Below, one piece after another: positions 19,807 through 23,082 of a DNA stretch of 23,082 nucleotides. Numbering within the stretch: the first letter of the stretch is position 1; each line of letters starts with the position of its first letter. Source of the stretch: Candidatus Woykebacteria bacterium RIFCSPLOWO2_01_FULL_43_14. Its GTDB lineage: Bacteria > Patescibacteriota > Microgenomatia > Woykebacterales > 2-01-FULL-43-14. A model generated the notes under the pieces. It saw only the letters and a list, made by a program, of their open reading frames with translations. It had not been told where the DNA came from and searched no databases. A program made the position numbers and the translations under genes. The stretch covers positions 11,232 to 34,313 of the forward strand of contig MHDB01000022.1 of the NCBI GenBank assembly GCA_001816835.1, given 5' to 3'.

Positions 19807-21486
19807 TTAGAGGCCGAGGATTTCTTTTAATTCGTCTTGTAGAGATTTGCGGAGCGTAGCAACGTCCCGCGTAGCCTCTGGCGAAGTGGGAGAGGGTTTT
19901 GAAACCTTGGAGGCGATTTGCTTGTTTTCTTCTTTTTTCTTAGAAACATATATTACCCCTTCTTTGGACGTATTAGATTCTTCGCTACCACCCAGAATGA
20001 CAGGAGTAGGGTTTTTCAAGCTCGTGAAATTGAGGGGGCGGTCTTGTTGATACGGAATCCCGAGTCGGAGGGCGATTTCCGCTTTCTGAAGTTCACACCC
20101 AAGATCAACCGCGTGGGAAGGTAAATTCACCAAATCCCAATCAAATATCTGCCAGTAGACCGCCTTGGCAGTGGGACCATGGAAAATTTTCAACTGTGTC
20201 TGCATATCAGGGGTAAAAAGTTTGGCCACGATTTGTTTGGTTTTTTCATCGGTATCGACTAACCAATTGCCCCGAGGATCCTCTTGAAAATGCATAGTTG
20301 GAGAATAACCTAGCTCTTTGAGATAGTATTTTTCCAGCAATTCCTGCATCGTTTTCCAGTCATCGCTATAAATATGCGCGCTATGAGTAATGGTTACACA
20401 AGGCCCAAGTGGGTAGCCTGCGCTATCGGCAATTTCTTTTTGCATTTTGCGTGCCGCAAACATATTCCGAGGCCAGCCGTGAAACATATCTTGGGAACGG
20501 AAGTGGGCTGTCAGAAAAAATTTACTATCCTGGACACCACATACGATTTGCGTCAAGCACGGCGTGTCACCATTGTTAACCTTTGACCAGTCTTCCGAGA
20601 CTTTTGGCGTAACCGCAATCATTTTCTTCGAATCGGGTCTGGTTTGAAGCAATTTTTTGATGTTTTCTATCTGATCTATCCCATTGTGGTCACGCAGGCG
20701 CTCGCCATAGTTGTAGGCCATATCCGGTAGACGCCGTGCGGTCATCCATTCGGGATAATAGGCCAGCAGCTCAGCTTTGGAAAACGGGAGGTATTCAGGA
20801 AAGTAAACGCTGTCACTATCTTCATCCGTTACCACAGCAGTAAGATTGAGAATTTCTTTAAGTTCATTAGTAGAGGCATAGCGGGTGGTTTTTATTCGTC
20901 CGTAGTTATTAATAGTGTTTACAATTTTCAACCAAGTTTGAGCAACTGTTTTACCCGCAACTCTGAATCCTACTTGCTCTGATGGTAAAAACTTAACATC
21001 CGGCTCACTAGCTGGAAACACTTCTGGCTTAGTGGCAAAAGGTGGTTTGTAAGGCAAGGTTTTGACAAACGCCGCGATTTCTTCTCTAGTCTTGCGTCTC
21101 ATATCAAGGAGCTCAATACTTTCTCGAAATTTATTAACTGCAACGAGTGGGATTTCTTTTTCTATTTCTCCGCGTGAGCCGATAATTTGGCGATTATCAT
21201 CAATCCCATTTTTCATAAAATTCACAAAGGCTGATCCTGAAGAGCTCATATCCATCCCCCACATCACAATGTAGCGGATGGAGGGGTTGGCCCAGACATT
21301 ACGAATAACGTGGTTAATCCCTGCAGCACTGTAGAGGTTACCAATGGCACAATATTCTTTTGGGTCTAGAATATCCCGAATTAAGTCTCTTTCACTCCAT
21401 AGAGTCGCTACCCCCACGTAATGGTCAGGGTTACCGACGCGGAGAATCTTTTCATATAAAATGGGCCACGTTTCAGTTCGATTCAT
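19807..21486 (-). CDS. Thymidylate synthase (ThyA fold) fused to an N-terminal MtrA-like (DUF4346-type) domain
   Basis: The C-terminal half matches ThyA, which methylates dUMP to dTMP using methylene-tetrahydrofolate: YGERLRD (260-266), DTPCLTQI with the catalytic Cys near 310, FRSQDMFHGWPRN (329-341, phosphate-binding Arg and dUMP-binding Asn) and HSAHIYSDDW (368-377). Residues about 15-115 (HYVGVATLWS, GINHVIRNVWANPSIRYIVM, GIDDNRQIIGSRGEI) resemble subunit A of methanogen methyltetrahydromethanopterin:CoM methyltransferase. The normal ThyA ends near 490; the remaining 67 residues are a low-complexity tail containing two REP-derived segments. A TACAGT -10 ends 6 nt before the ATG. It follows two dCTP deaminase-family genes, which would supply dUMP. 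Confidence 0.88.
   Translation of the reverse strand: MNRTETWPILYEKILRVGNPDHYVGVATLWSERDLIRDILDPKEYCAIGNLYSAAGINHVIRNVWANPSIRYIVMWGMDMSSSGSAFVNFMKNGIDDNRQIIGSRGEIEKEIPLVAVNKFRESIELLDMRRKTREEIAAFVKTLPYKPPFATKPEVFPASEPDVKFLPSEQVGFRVAGKTVAQTWLKIVNTINNYGRIKTTRYASTNELKEILNLTAVVTDEDSDSVYFPEYLPFSKAELLAYYPEWMTARRLPDMAYNYGERLRDHNGIDQIENIKKLLQTRPDSKKMIAVTPKVSEDWSKVNNGDTPCLTQIVCGVQDSKFFLTAHFRSQDMFHGWPRNMFAARKMQKEIADSAGYPLGPCVTITHSAHIYSDDWKTMQELLEKYYLKELGYSPTMHFQEDPRGNWLVDTDEKTKQIVAKLFTPDMQTQLKIFHGPTAKAVYWQIFDWDLVNLPSHAVDLGCELQKAEIALRLGIPYQQDRPLNFTSLKNPTPVILGGSEESNTSKEGVIYVSKKKEENKQIASKVSKPSPTSPEATRDVATLRKSLQDELKEILGL
19865..19891. repeat. GCGAAG-core hairpin inside thyA
   Basis: TCCC/GGGA arms around CGTAGCCTCTGGCGAAG, read in thyA as PTSPEATRD. 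Confidence 0.7.
19975..20001. repeat. REP family 2 half-element inside thyA
   Basis: AGATTCTTCGC...CAGAATGAC matches the right half of the element at 15645-15713. It reads as PVILGGSEESN in the ThyA tail. Confidence 0.8.
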
Positions 21487-21567
21487 AAGTTCACTGTAGA
21501 TGCAAGTTCACGGTTCACAGTAATTGTTTTCGCTCTCTGGGAACTGTTAACTGTGAACCCATAACTA
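21487..21567. repeat. GTTCAC-type quasi-periodic palindrome between dcd-like gene and thyA
   Basis: AAGTTCACTG...AAGTTCACGGTTCACAG faces GAACTGTTAACTGTGAACCC. Homologous to 14975-15066. Confidence 0.85.
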
Positions 21568-22062
21568 CATTTTTATCTCCTGACAAAGTCTACTTAACTC
21601 TGGCTTTTCGTCATTCTGATATGGATTGCCCTCACCTTGCTCTTCAGAATCAATAAACTCAAAATATACTTGGGCAATCGATAAACCGGGTTGCAATAGA
21701 ACTGGTTTGGCACTTAGATTTTTTATCTCCAAACAAATTTTGCCAACATGTCCAGGCTGAATAAGTTCAGCACCAAAGTCAACCAGTAAACCTAACCTGG
21801 CCGTACTCGAACGGCTAGAGATATGCCCAATCAAGTAATTAGGCAACTCGATATATTCTTTGGTATTGATCAAAACGAACTCACCGGGAAGAAGATGGAA
21901 ATCCTTACCAAGCTTTCTTTCGTCTCCGGTATCTGGATAAACGGCGATGTCGTCAAGCTGAAGATTGTAACTACAGTCCCCCAGCAAAGACTGATCGAAA
22001 GGCGCTATCTTTATTTTCTGCGCGTTAAACAAACGCTGTATTGTTTGCTTACTTAGAACCAT
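21565..22062 (-). CDS. dCTP deaminase/dUTPase superfamily protein (165 aa)
   Basis: The trimeric dUTPase-like fold is indicated by ISSRSSTARLGL (81-92), the DFGAELIQPGHVGKICLEIKN stretch (split at about 95-115) with the likely catalytic Glu near 112, and LLQPGLSIAQVYFE. It has the dCTP-deaminase-type RSS-x-RLG motif but is shorter and more diverged than the 22421 gene and lacks HSTA. It may be a monofunctional dUTPase, a deaminase, or a bifunctional dUMP-forming enzyme. A promoter (TTGTTA-N17-TAGAAT) ends 9 nt before the ATG. Confidence 0.85.
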   Translation of the reverse strand: MVLSKQTIQRLFNAQKIKIAPFDQSLLGDCSYNLQLDDIAVYPDTGDERKLGKDFHLLPGEFVLINTKEYIELPNYLIGHISSRSSTARLGLLVDFGAELIQPGHVGKICLEIKNLSAKPVLLQPGLSIAQVYFEFIDSEEQGEGNPYQNDEKPELSRLCQEIKM

Positions 22063-22071
22063 AACTAAACC

Positions 22072-22100
22072 ATTCTAACCTAAGCTTGCACCATTAACAA
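22072..22100 (-). promoter_or_regulatory. Promoter of the 22062 gene, near-leaderless
   Basis: Minus strand TTGTTA (22095-22100), 17-bp spacer, TAGAAT (22072-22077), 9 nt to the ATG. Confidence 0.65.
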
Positions 22101-22105
22101 TTTGT

Positions 22106-22360
22106 TCAAGTATTTCTTATTAATTCATGAGCTACGCTAGGAATCGCTTCTATCTTTTCAAGGCGGTTTTCGTGATCTTCAGATCGCCCGTTGAGAATGG
22201 TCTTATCTTCACGGGCAGCTCTTAGTTCCCCCATTACTCGGTCAAAACCGGAAAGCATGTCCGATCTTAAAGAGTTAATACTCTCCTCTAGCTCATGTTT
22301 GGTAGCAAATATTGTACTGAAATATTCTGCAAGTTTTCTAAGATCTTTTATCGACAACAT
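22106..22360 (-). CDS. Small coiled-coil hypothetical protein (84 aa)
   Basis: A predicted long-helix protein: LRKLAEYFSTIFATKHELEE, INSLRSDMLSGFDRVMGELR, NGRSEDHENRLEKIEAI. Heptad-like spacing of hydrophobics suggests a coiled coil. No transmembrane segment and no Shine-Dalgarno. A good promoter (TTGTTT-N17-TAAATT) ends exactly 6 nt before the ATG. It lies between the two dCTP deaminase-family genes; a link to nucleotide metabolism is not shown. Confidence 0.7.
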   Translation of the reverse strand: MLSIKDLRKLAEYFSTIFATKHELEESINSLRSDMLSGFDRVMGELRAAREDKTILNGRSEDHENRLEKIEAIPSVAHELIRNT

Positions 22361-22366
22361 AGTTTT

Positions 22367-22395
22367 AATTTAGCAAAAGTCAAAACTATAAACAA
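22367..22395 (-). promoter_or_regulatory. Leaderless promoter of the 84-aa gene
   Basis: Minus strand TTGTTT (22390-22395), 17-bp spacer, TAAATT (22367-22372), 6 nt to the ATG. Confidence 0.65.
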
Positions 22396-22420
22396 TAAGA
22401 TACCATAACTGAGCAGTGGT

Positions 22421-22999
22421 TTACTTTTTATCAAACTCTTGGGATAGCTTTGAGGCAGTGGGGCCTTTTTGCCCTGCGTATTTAGCGTCTTTTTTCTTTC
22501 GGTAAGGGGTCTCAGCTGGGCTGCTTAAATACTCAAAAGTAAACGAGCACACCCGCATTCCCGGATAAAGAGCGACGGGCATGACGCCGATATTGCCTAG
22601 TTCCATGACGGGTTGACCATCGAAACCTGGATCAAAACGGGCTGCCGTCGAATGAACCACGATCCCCAATCTTCCCAAGCTGCTTCGTCCCTCCAGACGG
22701 GCGAGCATGTCGTCCGCAAGGCCAAGGGTTTCGACAGTGTAAGCAATGGCAAACTCTCCAGGACGCATAATAAAAGCCTCGCCGTCAGGGACAATGATTT
22801 CTTTCATATATTCAGCTGTTGGTTTACCGTTTTTGGGGTCGATAAATGGGTATTTTGAGTGTTCAAATATCATGAAATTGTTGGCTAGATGAAAGTCTAC
22901 GGAACATGGACCCAACTGCTCAGTATAGTCAGGTTTTGGGGTAATCGCAATTTTTCCGGATTCTAGATGTTTTTTAATATCAGCATCACTTAGTACCAT
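22421..22999 (-). CDS. dcd: dCTP deaminase
   Basis: Deaminates dCTP to dUTP (or to dUMP in bifunctional forms), feeding thymidylate synthesis. 192 aa, typical length. Motifs: CSVDFHLANNFMIF, MRPGEFAIAYTVE, EGRSSLGRLGI (about 103-113), HSTAARFDPGFDG, PVMELGN with the catalytic Glu near 133, and YPGMRVCSFTFE. TATAAC lies 8 nt before the ATG at the edge of a palindrome; no Shine-Dalgarno is visible. It is upstream of a second family member and thyA, forming a dTMP supply block. Confidence 0.94.
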   Translation of the reverse strand: MVLSDADIKKHLESGKIAITPKPDYTEQLGPCSVDFHLANNFMIFEHSKYPFIDPKNGKPTAEYMKEIIVPDGEAFIMRPGEFAIAYTVETLGLADDMLARLEGRSSLGRLGIVVHSTAARFDPGFDGQPVMELGNIGVMPVALYPGMRVCSFTFEYLSSPAETPYRKKKDAKYAGQKGPTASKLSQEFDKK

Positions 23000-23004
23000 T
23001 TTGT

Positions 23005-23078
23005 TAGGTTATAGGTGGTAGGTTTTAGGTTATAGGGGACATAATTTCCTACAACCTACTTACTACAAACTACAACCT
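23005..23078. repeat. TACAACCTA-type palindrome upstream of dcd, uninterrupted copy
   Basis: AGGTTATAGGTGGTAGGTTTTAGG faces CCTACAACCTAC...CTACAACCT in an imperfect palindrome (first arm 23006-23029). It matches 16187-16301 but lacks the 30-bp nested hairpin. GTTATA at 23008-23013 gives the dcd -10 on the minus strand. Confidence 0.88.
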
Positions 23079-23082
23079 CCTC

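Overview
This window looks like a chromosomal segment of a small-genome bacterium, most likely a Candidate Phyla Radiation (Patescibacteria) lineage such as Microgenomates or Katanobacteria. That placement is an inference from minimal versions of core proteins (EF-Ts of 153 aa, a ProRS without its editing insertion, an Mfd of 688 aa), many small hypothetical secreted or membrane proteins, and a very high density of short intergenic palindromes. TGA is used as an ordinary stop (for example ybeY/pth), so the SR1/Gracilibacteria recoding does not apply. No rRNA, tRNA, CRISPR array, transposase or phage gene was seen.

Layout. 1-800: 5' part of dnaX (minus), divergent from a 180-aa hypothetical. 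1692-3758: a domain-reduced mfd (minus), divergent from a membrane-anchored HExxH protein (3819-4667). 4818-9063: two minus-strand housekeeping units, csaA-proS-PHP phosphoesterase and rpsU-ybeY-pth; the first is preceded by a T-box riboswitch (9232-9500). 9540-13400: accessory zone with two secreted paralogous proteins, three other small genes, many hairpins and a branched RNA candidate. 13860-17034: rpsB-tsf-frr-rseP (minus), without the usual pyrH. 17240-19684: a second accessory zone with three related hypothetical proteins, interrupted by a GC-rich, oppositely oriented HEPN-family gene pair between near-identical 30-bp direct repeats. 19807-22999: a thymidylate block (minus) with two dCTP deaminase/dUTPase-fold proteins, a small coiled-coil protein and an MtrA-like/ThyA fusion.

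Two genome-wide features stand out. First, many housekeeping genes appear to be leaderless: a -10 hexamer ends 6-9 nt before the ATG in dnaX, mfd, rseP, tsf, thyA, both dcd-like genes, the 84-aa gene and the HEPN gene. Most accessory hypothetical genes instead have strong Shine-Dalgarno sequences, and several have clear intrinsic terminators. Second, several families of palindromic repeats fill nearly every spacer and have entered genes and regulatory RNAs: a 75-bp element is fused in frame into the RNA-polymerase-binding domain of Mfd, two fragments build the C-terminal tail of the thymidylate synthase, one sits in the T-box leader, and one hairpin is nested inside another repeat.
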